Shown piece by piece: positions 16,314 to 26,050 of a stretch of DNA of 64,000 bases; position 1 is the first letter of the stretch, and the number at the start of each line of letters is the position of its first letter. The translations under genes and the position numbers were made by a program. Under the pieces are notes generated by a model. That model was not told the origin of the DNA. It saw only the letters and a program-made list of their open reading frames with translations, and did not search any database. The stretch comes from Sphingomonas aerophila (GTDB taxonomy: Bacteria; Pseudomonadota; Alphaproteobacteria; Sphingomonadales; Sphingomonadaceae): contig NZ_JACIJK010000011.1 in assembly GCF_014199305.1 (NCBI RefSeq), positions 61,593 through 125,592 on the forward strand, read 5' to 3'.

Positions 16314-19295
16314 ATGAACCGAACCTCGTGCTCTCTCGCGACGCTCCGGCATGGCAGCGCGCTTGCTGTTCTCTCGCTTGCCGGTTTGCTCGCAAGCACC
16401 GGGACAGCAATGGCCCAGGCGGCGCCGCAGGCGGTGGACAGCCCGGCCGTGGCCGGTCAGGGTAACGATCAGGTCGCGACCACGCCTCCACAGACCGGGC
16501 CCGCCTCGGAGGAAGTCGTCGTGACCGGGTCGCGCATCGCGCGGCGTGGGCTGGACTCCGCTACGCCCGTGGCCGTCGTTGGCAACGAAGAGATCCGGCG
16601 CCAGGGCGCCACCAACATCCAGGACGTGCTCGCGAAGCTGCCACAGGTCGGCATCCCAGGCCTGAGCAACACCAACAGCAACTTTCTGACGAGCGGCAAC
16701 GGCGTCGCGACCATCAATCTGCGCAATCTGGGAGACTCGCGCACTCTGGTTCTCGTGAATGGACGTCGCTTCGTCGCCGGGCTCGCCGGCACGTCCGTCG
16801 TGGACGTTAACAACATCCCCGCCGACTTCATCGACAGGGTCGAGGTCGTCACCGGCGGCGCTTCGTCGATCTACGGTTCTGACGCTATCGCGGGTGTGGT
16901 GAACTTCGTCCTGAAGAAGGACTTCGAGGGCCTCACCGTCCGCGCGCAGACGGGCATCACGAGCCGCGGTGACAGCCCCAAGTACAACATCAGCGTGACC
17001 GGCGGTCAGACCTTCGGGTCGGACAGCCAGGGCGGCATCATCGCAAATTTCACCTACGACCGTGATGAAGGCCTGCTCTCGCGCAAGCGCAGCATCTCGG
17101 CAGAGGATTGCAGCAGCCTCGGTTGCGGTCCGCAGTCCTACAGCAGCTACGCCGCCCAGGGGCGCTTCCAGCTCTACAACGGCGGCGTCGCGACCGGGAA
17201 CGCCGGCGGTTACGCGAGCAACCTGTTCACCTTCAATCCGGACAACAGCCTCGTGTCCGGGTTCCCGAGCGGCTACGGCTACAACCGCAACGCGGTGCGA
17301 CGCATCTCGACTCCGGTGGAGCGCTACCTCGGCAGCGCTAATGCACATTACGACGTCAGCGATGCACTAAAGCTGTTCGTCGAGGGCACCTACGTCCGCA
17401 CGAACGCGAGCTCCGCGATCGAGCCTTATGCGTTGGGATCCGACACCGACCTCGGCTTCGGCTTCGGAATCGACAATCCGTTCATCCCGCTGTCCATTCG
17501 GCAGCAGATTGCGGCACGAAATAGCGACGGCATCGCCAGCAACGACGTCGACGAGATCTCGTTCCGGCGTCGTCAGAACGAGGTGTTCAGCCGAAGCAAC
17601 AACAGCCGGCGCGAGACCTGGCGCGTTGCCACCGGCTTCAACGGCACGCTCGCTGACAAGTTCAACTACGAGGTGTCGTACGTCCACGGCGAACTGAAGG
17701 ATCATACCTTCACCCAGGACCTGGACCTCACCAAATACGCGAACGCGCTGGATGCCATCTCGCTCAATGGCCAGATCGTCTGCCGTGACACCGCTGCACG
17801 GGCCGCCGGCTGCGTGCCGATCAACCTGTTCGGCTACAACACTGCCAGCCCACAGGCCTCCGCCTATGTCGCGTCCGATATTCCCCGCGAGGAGCGCATC
17901 AAGAACACGGAGGACGTGGTCAGCGCCAACATCGCCGGACCTTTGTTCCAGTTCCTGGCCGCAGGACCCGTGCAGGCGTCGCTCGGTGCCGAGTACCGCC
18001 GCGAGAAGAGCAGTGACGATTGGGACGCGCTGACCAACGCCGGCCAGAACACCGGCAACCAAATCCCGGACACGATCGGCAAGTTCAACGTCAAGGAGGT
18101 CTTCGGCGAGCTGCAGGTTCCGCTGCTTAAGGACGTTCCCTTCTTCGAGAGCCTGAGCCTCCAGGGCGCGGCGCGCTACTCGGACTACTCGACCATCGGC
18201 AACGTGTTCAGCTGGAACGCGGGTGGTGAGTGGGCCCCCGTCGAAGGCGTACGCTTCCGCGGCAACTACGCGGTCGCGAACCGGGCACCCAACATCAACG
18301 AGCTCTTCTCGCCGCCGGCTGAGACCTTCCCGACGGTCAGCGACCCCTGCGATGGCGTTACGGCAACGTCGGGCGGCACGTATGCAGCCGCCTGCCGCGC
18401 CCTTCCGGGCGTCGCGAGCACCATCGCGCGCAACGGCAGCCTGACCTACACGCTGGCCGACATCCAAGGGATCAACGGCTTCGACGGCGGCAACACCAAA
18501 CTGCAGGAGGAGAAGGCCAAGACGATCACCGCTGGCGTGGTGCTCACACCGGGCACCCTGATCCCGGGTCTGACCGCGACGATCGATTATTTCGACATCA
18601 AGGTGGACAATGCGATCGGCATCGTCGATCGCCAGACCTCGATCGAGCAGTGTCTCGCGACCAGTCTCCCGCAGTTCTGCAACAACGTGCTGCGCAACGC
18701 CAACACCGGCTTCATCACCACGGTCAACGCGCAGAACGTGAACATCGCCTCGCTCAAGACCAAGGGCCTGGACACCGATGTTCGATACGGTCGCGCTCTG
18801 GGGCTGATGGCGGACGACCGGATCGACTTCAACGCGCTCTGGACGCACACCTTCAAGTATCAGACCCAGGCCGATCCGGCTGCGCCAGTACGTGGCGGCG
18901 TCGACAACCTCGAGTTCGGCGAGGTCTTCCGCGACAAGGTCACCGGGCGTGTGACCTATACGACGGGCGGGGTCGGCCTGTCCTGGTCGACCACCTTCCT
19001 GAGCCACATGTATGATCAGTTGCCTGACCGGTTCGAAGAGAACAGCGCAACCGGCGATCCGGTGATCGACGGGCACAACAGCATCAAGTCCCGCCTGTAC
19101 CACGACGCGCAGGTGACGTTCGACATCGAGAAGGGCTTCGAGTTCTTCCTCGGCGTCAACAACGTCTTTGATCGCAAGCCGCCCAAGCTGGAGGATACCG
19201 TGTTCTACGGCACCATCACGGGCACGACGACCGCGGCCGACGTGTACGACCCGTTCGGTCGTCGCTTCTACGCCGGCGCGCAGTTCCACTTCTAA
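16314..19295 (+). CDS. TonB-dependent outer-membrane receptor, 993 aa
   Basis: Signal peptide about 1-34 (LAGLLASTGTAMAQ). A TonB box-like segment EEVVVTGSRI is followed by the plug domain (TPVAVVGNEEIRRQGATNIQ, then LRNLGDSRTLVLVNGRR, then VEVVTGGASSIYGSDAIAGV) and a long beta-barrel ending in an aromatic residue (RRFYAGAQFHF). It imports an unknown substrate through the outer membrane using TonB energy. Length and motifs fit the large sphingomonad receptors that take up oligomers or peptides rather than simple siderophores. A strong terminator follows, then an amidohydrolase gene, so the cognate enzymes may be the downstream secreted hydrolases. Confidence 0.95.
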   Translation: MNRTSCSLATLRHGSALAVLSLAGLLASTGTAMAQAAPQAVDSPAVAGQGNDQVATTPPQTGPASEEVVVTGSRIARRGLDSATPVAVVGNEEIRRQGATNIQDVLAKLPQVGIPGLSNTNSNFLTSGNGVATINLRNLGDSRTLVLVNGRRFVAGLAGTSVVDVNNIPADFIDRVEVVTGGASSIYGSDAIAGVVNFVLKKDFEGLTVRAQTGITSRGDSPKYNISVTGGQTFGSDSQGGIIANFTYDRDEGLLSRKRSISAEDCSSLGCGPQSYSSYAAQGRFQLYNGGVATGNAGGYASNLFTFNPDNSLVSGFPSGYGYNRNAVRRISTPVERYLGSANAHYDVSDALKLFVEGTYVRTNASSAIEPYALGSDTDLGFGFGIDNPFIPLSIRQQIAARNSDGIASNDVDEISFRRRQNEVFSRSNNSRRETWRVATGFNGTLADKFNYEVSYVHGELKDHTFTQDLDLTKYANALDAISLNGQIVCRDTAARAAGCVPINLFGYNTASPQASAYVASDIPREERIKNTEDVVSANIAGPLFQFLAAGPVQASLGAEYRREKSSDDWDALTNAGQNTGNQIPDTIGKFNVKEVFGELQVPLLKDVPFFESLSLQGAARYSDYSTIGNVFSWNAGGEWAPVEGVRFRGNYAVANRAPNINELFSPPAETFPTVSDPCDGVTATSGGTYAAACRALPGVASTIARNGSLTYTLADIQGINGFDGGNTKLQEEKAKTITAGVVLTPGTLIPGLTATIDYFDIKVDNAIGIVDRQTSIEQCLATSLPQFCNNVLRNANTGFITTVNAQNVNIASLKTKGLDTDVRYGRALGLMADDRIDFNALWTHTFKYQTQADPAAPVRGGVDNLEFGEVFRDKVTGRVTYTTGGVGLSWSTTFLSHMYDQLPDRFEENSATGDPVIDGHNSIKSRLYHDAQVTFDIEKGFEFFLGVNNVFDRKPPKLEDTVFYGTITGTTTAADVYDPFGRRFYAGAQFHF

Positions 19296-19326
19296 GGCTC
19301 AGAAACGGCTCGTTGTCGGGCGAATG

Positions 19327-19364
19327 GAGGGGCGGGCACCGGCCGCGGTGTTCGCCCCTCTTTT
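19327..19364 (+). terminator. Intrinsic terminator of the TonB receptor gene
   Basis: The left arm GAGGGGCGGGCACCG (19327-19341) pairs with 19346-19360 around a GCCG loop; the outer eight pairs are GAGGGGCG with CGCCCCTC. Four T follow at 19361-19364. It lies 31 bases after the receptor stop. Confidence 0.9.
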
Positions 19365-19542
19365 CATGTTCTCTACAGGCGCGGCGACGTGGTCAGCATA
19401 GATGTTCGGTTGCGACACCGTTTCCGAGCCGATCAGCAGTGATCTGAACCGCCTCGAGAGCGGCAGGAGCGGTCACCGCAGAGCATTGCGCGGACCAGAG
19501 TGTCCCGGCAGTCTGCGCGCCTGCTACTTGGGGGCTAAGCCA

Positions 19543-21591
19543 ATGCGTCGTCTGATCCTTGCGTCGTTGCTCGCCACGACACTGCCTTCGCAAATCGCGC
19601 TCGCCGGGCCTGCGACCAAGGAGCAGTTGCTTACACCTCCCGCCGGAGCACGGCACTACACCGTGAGTTCGGTCGCCGGTAAGCATGGCGACGTCTGGCA
19701 ATGGAAGACGCCCGACGGCAAGCTCGCCTACCGCATGTCCATGTCGCTTCGGGGCTGGGTGACCGAGACGGACGAGGTGGTCACCGTCGGCCCCGATCGC
19801 CGCCCGCGAGCGATCGCCATCCGCGGATTCACCGACTCCGGCGATGCCACCGAGGACTTCAGCGTGGACGCGGGCGGGGTCGCCCACTGGAAGACGGCCG
19901 TGGACGGCGGCTCGGCACCGTTCGCCGGCAAACGCTACAACACCTACGGTGGCCCGGCGCTCTCGGGAGAGCTGGACATCGAGGCGCTGGTCGCGGCGGG
20001 TGATAAGGGTATCGACCTTCTGCCCATGGGGCACGCCAGCATTCGCGTAGGCAACCCGGTCCAGATCAAGGGTGCCTGGGGCACGAAGGCCGTTAAGCTA
20101 GCGTTCGTTCAAGGCCTGGGCTTCGCACCAGCCCCGGTCTGGCTCGACGAGCAGAACCGGTTTTTCGGGTACGCCGGCATCACCTCGCTCCTACCCGAAG
20201 GCTATGAGGCGGCGGGGCCGCAGCTCAAGGACATCCAGGACAGGACGACCGCCGACATGGTCCGCGATGTTGCGCACCGCTTTCTCAGTCCCGCAAACCG
20301 TACGCCGACTTTGGTGGATCACGTGCTCCTGTTCGACTCCGTGGCAGGCACCTACCTTCCGGACCGCGCGGTGCTGATTGCGGATGGGAAGGTTGCCAAT
20401 GTCGGCGCGGCCGGATCGGTGGCCGCTCCAGCAGGCGCGACGGTGATCGACGGCCGAGGCAAGACGCTCCTGCCTGGGCTCTGGGATGCGCACCGCCATG
20501 TCGGTGGCGATGACTGGAACCTGCTGCAGAACGTCGCGACCGGCATGACGAACTATCGCAGCCCCGGCACGATGATCGACGAGACGCTCAGCATTTTCAA
20601 GCGTCGCGCAGCGGGTGACCTGCTCGCCCCGGACGGCAAGGTGTCGGTGATCATCGACCGGAAAGACCCTCTGGCGGCACAAGGCGCGCTCACGGTGTTG
20701 TCGGCGGACGAGGCGATCGCAGCGGTGCGCAAGATCAAGGCGGCAGGCATGTGGGGGGTGAAGTTCTACACCTCGATGACCCCGGCATGGATCGCTCCGG
20801 CCGCGGCCGAGGCGCACCGGCTCGGGCTCCACGTTCATGGACATGTGCCGGCTGGCATGCGCCCCCTCGACGCCGTGCGGGCCGGCTATGACGAGGTCAC
20901 GCACATCAACTTCATCATGATGCAGGCGATGCCGCAGGAGGTGGTCGACAAGGCGAACACGGCCGCGCGCCTCGAGGGACCGGCTCGGTATGGCAAGGAC
21001 GTGGACCTCGACAGCCCTGAGATGAAGGCCTTCTATGCCGAGCTCGCCAAGCGGGGCACGATCATCGATCCGACGCTGACCGTCTGGGAGCCGCTCATGA
21101 CCTCGGACGGCACCGCGATCCCGCCGGAGTACGCGCCCTTCGCCTCGATCTCGCCGCCTTCGGTCGCGCGTGGGTGGAAGATCGCCGGATACCCTCTGTC
21201 GGACGGACTGACGCGGGACGACTACCGCAAGAGCTTCGACAAGATGGTGCAACTGGTCGGCAAGTTGCATGACGCGGGCGTGCCGATCGTGGCCGGAACC
21301 GACGGCTATGGGCTCGAACTCGTCCGCGAACTGGAGCTCTACCAGCAGGCCGGACTCTCGAACGCTGAAGCGCTTCAGACTGCCACCATCGTGCCCGCCC
21401 GAATGACCGGCATGGCCGACCGGACGGGGTCCATCGCGCCGGGCAAGGCTGCGGACATCATCCTGGTCGATGGTGACGTCTCGCGCGACCTGACCAGTCT
21501 ACGTCATATCCGCACCGTCTTCCTCGACGGTTACAGGCTGGAAGGTGCATCGCTGCGCCAGGCGAGCGGCTTCAGCGGTGAACCACAATAA
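19543..21591 (+). CDS. Secreted amidohydrolase-superfamily protein
   Basis: The ATG at 19543 has a GGGGG ribosome site and begins a signal peptide (MRRLILASLLATTLPSQIAL, cut near ALA-GP). Upstream in-frame codons from 19402 are not needed. The mature protein has an extra N-terminal domain of about 220 residues of unknown fold, then an amidohydrolase barrel: HRH metal site in WDAHRHVGGDD, lysine in WGVKFYTSM, histidines in LHVHGHVP and EVTHINFI, and aspartate in AGTDGYG. It ends with the usual beta strands (GKAADIILVDGDV). It is probably a periplasmic metal-dependent hydrolase, possibly a dipeptidase or cyclic amide hydrolase, acting on what the upstream receptor imports; the substrate is unknown. 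Confidence 0.88.
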   Translation: MRRLILASLLATTLPSQIALAGPATKEQLLTPPAGARHYTVSSVAGKHGDVWQWKTPDGKLAYRMSMSLRGWVTETDEVVTVGPDRRPRAIAIRGFTDSGDATEDFSVDAGGVAHWKTAVDGGSAPFAGKRYNTYGGPALSGELDIEALVAAGDKGIDLLPMGHASIRVGNPVQIKGAWGTKAVKLAFVQGLGFAPAPVWLDEQNRFFGYAGITSLLPEGYEAAGPQLKDIQDRTTADMVRDVAHRFLSPANRTPTLVDHVLLFDSVAGTYLPDRAVLIADGKVANVGAAGSVAAPAGATVIDGRGKTLLPGLWDAHRHVGGDDWNLLQNVATGMTNYRSPGTMIDETLSIFKRRAAGDLLAPDGKVSVIIDRKDPLAAQGALTVLSADEAIAAVRKIKAAGMWGVKFYTSMTPAWIAPAAAEAHRLGLHVHGHVPAGMRPLDAVRAGYDEVTHINFIMMQAMPQEVVDKANTAARLEGPARYGKDVDLDSPEMKAFYAELAKRGTIIDPTLTVWEPLMTSDGTAIPPEYAPFASISPPSVARGWKIAGYPLSDGLTRDDYRKSFDKMVQLVGKLHDAGVPIVAGTDGYGLELVRELELYQQAGLSNAEALQTATIVPARMTGMADRTGSIAPGKAADIILVDGDVSRDLTSLRHIRTVFLDGYRLEGASLRQASGFSGEPQ

Positions 21592-21873
21592 CAGGCTGCG
21601 GTGAATGCAGTTCGTCCTCTTGATCGGGAAAGTCGAAACGTCGGTAGCTTTCGGGCCGCAAGCTCGTGCCGGCCGCACCTTACGTGGCGTTTTGGCAAGA
21701 AGCTCACGAGGACTTTCAGCGAAGATGGCGTAATACACAGGCCGTTGTCGGGCAGACAAAGGCGGCTGCAGGCAGCCAGAGCGCCTCTCGCGTGCTAGAG
21801 CTGCCGTCGCAGCTCCATGTCGCCCGATTTCGACATTCCTTGCGCGCGGCGACTTAGGGCGCAACGATGTGGC

Positions 21874-22968
21874 ATGTTGATCCTGTTGCCGCTCCTGCTC
21901 CAAGCCGCCGTCATTCAGACGCCCCCGCTCACTCCGGCGGCCACATCGACTGCTACGGTATCGAAATGGCCAGCGAGCGACGCACAGTTCACGATACGTG
22001 ACTTCCGCTTCCGCTCGGGCGAGAAATTGCCGGAGCTGCGGATCAACTACGCGATGCTGGGTCGACCCCACCGGAACGCCGAAGGTGAGATCGACAACGC
22101 GGTTATGGTCCTGCACGGCACGGGTGGCACTGGCCGCCAGTTCCTCAACCCCCAGTTCGCCGACGAGCTGTATGGCCCTGGGCAGCCTCTGGACGTCAAT
22201 CGCTACTGGATCATCCTTCCTGACGGAATCGGCCACGGTAAGTCCTCGAAGCCGTCGGATGGCTTGCACATGCGCTTCCCTCACTACGACTATGACGACA
22301 TGGTCGAGGCGCAGTACCGGCTTCTTCACGACGGTCTCGGCATCCGACACATGCGGCTGATCATGGGCACATCGATGGGCTGTATGCACAGCCTGGTGTG
22401 GGGTGAAACGCATCCCGATTTCGCCCGCGCATTGATGCCGCTAGCCTGCGAGCCCATCGAAATTGCCGGACTGAACCGCATGTGGCGCAAGCTGGCGATC
22501 GACGGGATTGAAGCCGATCCCGCCTGGGCGGGTGGAGAGTACCGTACGCCACCCGTGCAAGGCCTGCGCACGGCTGCCAGCCTTCTATTCGTGGCAGGCG
22601 CGGCGCCGCTCTACTTCCAGGCTCAATACCCCGATCGCGACACGGCTGAGAAGTTTGCCCGAGAACGGGTTGCAGCCTCGATCAGGGGTACGGATGCGAA
22701 CGACCTTATCTACCAGCTCGACGCGTCGCGGAACTACGCACCTTGGTCACAACTGGAAGCGATCACCGCTCCTACCACTTGGGTCAACTCGGCCGACGAC
22801 TTCATCAATCCACGCAATCTCGACTTCCCACAGCGTGCCGTTGCCCGGATGAAGGATGCGCGGTTTCGGCTCATCCCGGAAAGCGGCGAAACGCGCGGGC
22901 ATGGCACCCACACCGCCGCCCGGTTCTGGAAAAAGGACCTAGTCGAGCTGCTGCAACGGACCGAGTAG
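21874..22968 (+). CDS. Alpha/beta hydrolase of the MetX (homoserine acyltransferase-like) type
   Basis: The start at 21874 puts a hydrophobic N-terminus (MLILLPLLLQAAVIQ) at the front, a likely signal peptide; an in-frame ATG at 21817 is the alternative. The core shows VMVLHGTGGTGRQF (oxyanion region), the nucleophile serine in MGTSMGCMHSL, aspartate in NSADDFINP and histidine in GETRGHGTHTA. The order matches MetX-like hydrolases, but export would make homoserine acetylation unlikely. An esterase or peptidase role is more probable. It is the second secreted hydrolase after the receptor at 16.3 kb. Confidence 0.85.
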   Translation: MLILLPLLLQAAVIQTPPLTPAATSTATVSKWPASDAQFTIRDFRFRSGEKLPELRINYAMLGRPHRNAEGEIDNAVMVLHGTGGTGRQFLNPQFADELYGPGQPLDVNRYWIILPDGIGHGKSSKPSDGLHMRFPHYDYDDMVEAQYRLLHDGLGIRHMRLIMGTSMGCMHSLVWGETHPDFARALMPLACEPIEIAGLNRMWRKLAIDGIEADPAWAGGEYRTPPVQGLRTAASLLFVAGAAPLYFQAQYPDRDTAEKFARERVAASIRGTDANDLIYQLDASRNYAPWSQLEAITAPTTWVNSADDFINPRNLDFPQRAVARMKDARFRLIPESGETRGHGTHTAARFWKKDLVELLQRTE

Positions 22969-22984
22969 CTGTGAACGGTCCCGA

Positions 22985-23048
22985 AGACCCACTTGCGGCC
23001 ATTCAGACCGCCTTTCCTGCTGCCCAACTTCGGCCACTCATTCACAAC
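22985..23048 (+). repeat. Dispersed intergenic repeat, copy 4
   Basis: GACCCACTTGCGGCCATTCA is followed by CCCAACTTCGGCCACTCATT and CACAA. It lies in the 198-base gap between two plus-strand genes. Confidence 0.7.
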
Positions 23049-23166
23049 GGTGAAGCGATCGCCGTCGAGTGAGCGGCCGATGGCTAAGTCATTTGCCCAC
23101 CTTCGTTGCTTCCGTCGCTGCGGTAGCCTCTCCAGCAAGAGCACTGGTGAAGGCAAGCCAAGCACG

Positions 23167-24060
23167 ATGAACAAGATCATGTTGAGCTATGTGCAGCCGG
23201 TGATGGTCGCGGCCGTCCTCCTGTTCTGGGCATTCGCCCCCGCCGCCTGGACAGGTAGCGCCTGGTCGATTGTGATCGCGACGCTGGCGACGACGGGAAT
23301 GATCCAGGCGCTCGAATGGGTTAACGAGCGCCACTCGAGTTGGCGGCTCACCTGGCGCGAGTTCTTTACCGACGCCTTCTACGTCACGCTGAGCTACACG
23401 GTGATCGCCTGGGCGTCGAAGACGCTCGCCGACGAGCCGCTCACGGCGCTCAAGCACGCGCTCGGGATCACCACGCCGTGGGTGGTGCACCTGCCCTTCG
23501 TCTTCCAGGTCGCGCTGGTCATCTTCCTGGTCGAGTTCGGGCAATATTGGATGCACCGCCTGATGCACAACCAGGCCTTCTTCTGGTCGACGCACGCGCC
23601 ACACCACCACCTGACGCAATTGAACGCGATGAAGGGAGCGGTCGGCAATCCGATCGAACTGTTCCTGATCAGCCTGAGCGTACTGGCGCTGCTCGACCTG
23701 CCTCAGCCCGCCATGTTCTGCGCGCTTAACGTCCTGGCGGTGGTTTCCACCTTCGCGCACGCCAACACCCGCTTCGATCCTCCGCGCTGGTACGCCTTCG
23801 TCTTCACGACCATCCAGCACCACAGCCTCCACCATTCGGTGAGCTATGAGGCAACGCGCAGCAATTATGGCAATTCATTGATCCTGCTTGATCGCATCTT
23901 CGGCACGTACAGCGACGGCGAGGCCGAGATCGTTGGCCAGGACGATCGCCGCCGGCTCTCGATTGGCGAGCAGTTCCTGTTCCCCGCTCGGCCGCTGATC
24001 GCGCGGCTCACGGCTCGGCGTGGCCAACCCGCGCCGGAGTCCGCCGAGGTAGCGGCATAA
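23167..24060 (+). CDS. Sterol desaturase / fatty acid hydroxylase family membrane protein
   Basis: The ATG at 23167 starts a multi-pass membrane protein of 297 residues. The eight-histidine di-iron signature is complete: HRLMH, HAPHH and QHHSLHH in the expected order. Transmembrane segments are near 8-30, 35-50, 65-90, 110-130 and 180-215. These enzymes hydroxylate or desaturate lipid acyl chains, sterols or carotenoids. In sphingomonads 2-hydroxylation of sphingolipid fatty acids is one possibility, but the substrate cannot be read from sequence. The gene lies downstream of the two secreted hydrolases with a 198-base gap that contains a dispersed repeat. Confidence 0.88.
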   Translation: MNKIMLSYVQPVMVAAVLLFWAFAPAAWTGSAWSIVIATLATTGMIQALEWVNERHSSWRLTWREFFTDAFYVTLSYTVIAWASKTLADEPLTALKHALGITTPWVVHLPFVFQVALVIFLVEFGQYWMHRLMHNQAFFWSTHAPHHHLTQLNAMKGAVGNPIELFLISLSVLALLDLPQPAMFCALNVLAVVSTFAHANTRFDPPRWYAFVFTTIQHHSLHHSVSYEATRSNYGNSLILLDRIFGTYSDGEAEIVGQDDRRRLSIGEQFLFPARPLIARLTARRGQPAPESAEVAA

Positions 24061-24540
24061 GGCGCGCGCGGCCGCAAAGCGCGGCGCTGACGGCGACGTG
24101 GGTCGCGGCGGTGATCAGCGGCGGCGGCGCATTGCCGCCAGTCTGAGGCGACACACCCAGCTAGCGAGTATTCAGCGCCGCCAGCTTCGCGGGAGTCCCC
24201 GCGGTCGACCGTTAGACCGCATGAGGAACCAACAAGGGACGGGTTGAGCGCTGGTCGCGGAAGGGCGAGCGCGACGAAGTCGCGGTCTCGCCACGGGTGT
24301 CCATCGTCGGAGCAGCCGTCACGAACGCAGTCTCCCCCTTAGGTGCTGATCTGAGCTGCCTGTGCCCACATTGGGGAGCTCGCACGCCCAATGGCGTCCG
24401 GGTCCGGAGGTAGGGTTTGGCCGCGGCTGTGTAGGTCCGACCGCGCAGCCGGGCCTGAGGCATCCAGAGGTAGAACTTTGTTTCGTTATCTTTGTTGATC
24501 GGCACGGGTGCTAGATCGGCGCCTGTTCAGGGGATGATGC
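24061..24540. other. Intergenic stretch without a supported gene
   Basis: About 480 bases, GC-rich at the left and AT-richer near 24480-24500 (TTTGTTTCGTTATCTTTGTT), which is probably the promoter region of the SWIB gene. Open frames on both strands are shadows with no ribosome site. Confidence 0.5.
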
Positions 24541-24882
24541 ATGGCACGAACGGCAAGCAAGCGCGGCAAGGACGAGACAAAGGCGGCAGAGAAGAAGGTG
24601 AAAGCGACGGACAAGCCGGTTGGCGGCGCACGAGGCGGCATCACCGCTCCCGTCACTCCCTCGCCCGAGCTCGCCGAGATCGTAGGCAAGGAAGATCTCC
24701 CGCGCAGCGAGGTTGTCAGCAAAGTTTGGGACTACATCAAGAAGAACGATCTTCAGGACGAGAAGGACAGGCGGAACATCAACGCCGACGACAAGCTGGA
24801 GAAGATCTTCGGCAAGAAGCAATCAAGCATGTTCGAGATGAACAAGCACCTGAGCAGACACCTTGCAGCGGTGAAGGCCTGA
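24541..24882 (+). CDS. SWIB/MDM2-domain protein
   Basis: The 113-residue product has a basic Lys/Ala N-terminal tail (1-35) and a SWIB/MDM2 fold (about 38-112) with LPRSEVVSKVWDYIKKNDLQ, RRNINADDKLEKIFGKK and MFEMNKHLSRHL. The domain is known from chromatin factors and from Chlamydia, and occurs as stand-alone small proteins in many alphaproteobacteria, where it is thought to bind DNA or topoisomerase. The ATG at 24541 has AGGGG six bases upstream. Confidence 0.92.
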   Translation: MARTASKRGKDETKAAEKKVKATDKPVGGARGGITAPVTPSPELAEIVGKEDLPRSEVVSKVWDYIKKNDLQDEKDRRNINADDKLEKIFGKKQSSMFEMNKHLSRHLAAVKA

Positions 24883-24994
24883 GCGACCCGGTTCTTCCAC
24901 GGCCGGGCGCCCACGGAATCGTCGCCGTCGCTTCGCAACATCGGCGCACGCTGCGCCAAGCTGCGCAACCACGCGGAAACGGCCGGCCGTTAAC

Positions 24995-25177
24995 TTACGA
25001 ACGTTGGAGGTCGTGGGAGAGCGGCTGGCCGACCGGCGGGACCTGATCGAGCTTGCTAATGAGATCCTGAAACACCTCGCATGCGTCGACCGGGTACATC
25101 CTCGCGAACCCGGCCCCAAGCAGGTCCAGATCGCGCTGCGTGAGCAGCCCCACGGCCACAACCTTGTCCATGGCCAT
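24995..25177 (-). CDS. Small hypothetical protein, 60 aa
   Basis: The ATG at 25177 follows GAGGGAG by five bases. The product starts MAMDKVVAVGLLTQRDLDLL and continues with GFARMYPVDACEVFQDLISK, a compact amphipathic pattern. I recognise no named family. A second ATG two codons later is also possible. It is convergent with the SWIB gene. Confidence 0.65.
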   Translation of the reverse strand: MAMDKVVAVGLLTQRDLDLLGAGFARMYPVDACEVFQDLISKLDQVPPVGQPLSHDLQRS

Positions 25178-25251
25178 CTTCGCTCCCTCACCAGATAACC
25201 TTCAATCATCGGATCAGTGCCACTGCTTCCGCCTGGATAGGAAAGGCGATC

Positions 25252-25518
25252 ATGGCCGGTTCTTCTCAGCATGCAGGCCTGATGGCCGCAGCGCGGGGCG
25301 GCGACGCGGCACCAGAATTCGGTCCAGGGATGCCGCAGCGGGTGGGCGCGCATTACGAGGGCCGGACAACGTGGTACTACACCCCGAATACGCCGGTTTG
25401 TCGCTCGACAGTCCCTATCGGCCGACAAGCAACCCGCACGAAAACGTGCTTTGCTCCGCGAGGGCGATCGCAAGCGGCAGCACAACCCTCTTCAGCTGCT
25501 TTGCGGCTGGAGATGTGA
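25252..25518 (+). CDS. Possible small hypothetical protein, 88 aa
   Basis: The ATG at 25252 is preceded by AGGAAAGG at a workable distance. The first half (QHAGLMAAARGGDAAPEFGP, then HYEGRTTWYYTPNTPV) looks protein-like; the second half is less convincing and faces the 3' end of the TonB-like gene. It could be a false frame. Confidence 0.3.
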   Translation: MAGSSQHAGLMAAARGGDAAPEFGPGMPQRVGAHYEGRTTWYYTPNTPVCRSTVPIGRQATRTKTCFAPRGRSQAAAQPSSAALRLEM

Positions 25519-25552
25519 ACTGGTCCGGTCAGCCATCCGTCTCTGCGCGGGC

Positions 25553-26050
25553 CTATCCGCCAGCAGGTACAACCTCGAGCGCCGCTGTTGCTGAACTGCT
25601 CCGGCCGAACCAGGCGTTGCTCCGGGCAGCGTCAGCCTGCAGCTTGGCCAGCTTGCGGCGCGTATCCTGCTCCGAGTTGGAATACAGGACACGGATGATG
25701 ATCGCCTGCTGATGCTTCATTCCCGCGGGAAGCGGGTGAAGCGTTGCGATCCGCCGCACCGCCCTCAGCGTAGCGTTGTCGAGATCGCGATGGCCGGACT
25801 TCTCGATGAGCGTCACGTTCTCCGGAGCGCCGCTCTCGCTGCAATTGAACTTGACCGCTACCACCCCTTCGGGCGTTGGCAGGTTGCCGATCGACGCTGG
25901 GTACTTCGTGACCTTGCCGAGGTCGTCGAATACCCGGCTCGACCATGCGGCCAAGGTCGGTGCGCTTTTCTCTTGTGCGTGGGCCGGTGTGAAGGTGCTG
26001 CCGAGCATGAGAACCGCGCCGATCGCACCGCCAAGCAAATTCAGCTTCAT
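25553..26050 (-). CDS. Periplasmic TonB C-terminal-domain protein
   Basis: The ATG at 26050 follows AGGAGG by six bases; the GTG two codons earlier is too close to the ribosome site. The 165-residue product has a signal peptide (LLGGAIGAVLMLGSTFTPAHA) and a TonB_C domain (about 45-140) with GVVAVKFNCSESGAPENVTL and GHRDLDNATLRAVRRI. Unlike true TonB it has no N-terminal anchor with a proline-rich arm, so it is a soluble periplasmic protein carrying only the TonB C-terminal fold, a type common in sphingomonads with unclear role. Confidence 0.85.
   Translation of the reverse strand: MKLNLLGGAIGAVLMLGSTFTPAHAQEKSAPTLAAWSSRVFDDLGKVTKYPASIGNLPTPEGVVAVKFNCSESGAPENVTLIEKSGHRDLDNATLRAVRRIATLHPLPAGMKHQQAIIIRVLYSNSEQDTRRKLAKLQADAARSNAWFGRSSSATAALEVVPAGG

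Noticed and set aside
17367..19289. A 640-codon open frame on the minus strand under the TonB receptor
   Set aside because: It is the complementary shadow of a GC-rich coding gene with all receptor motifs on the plus strand.
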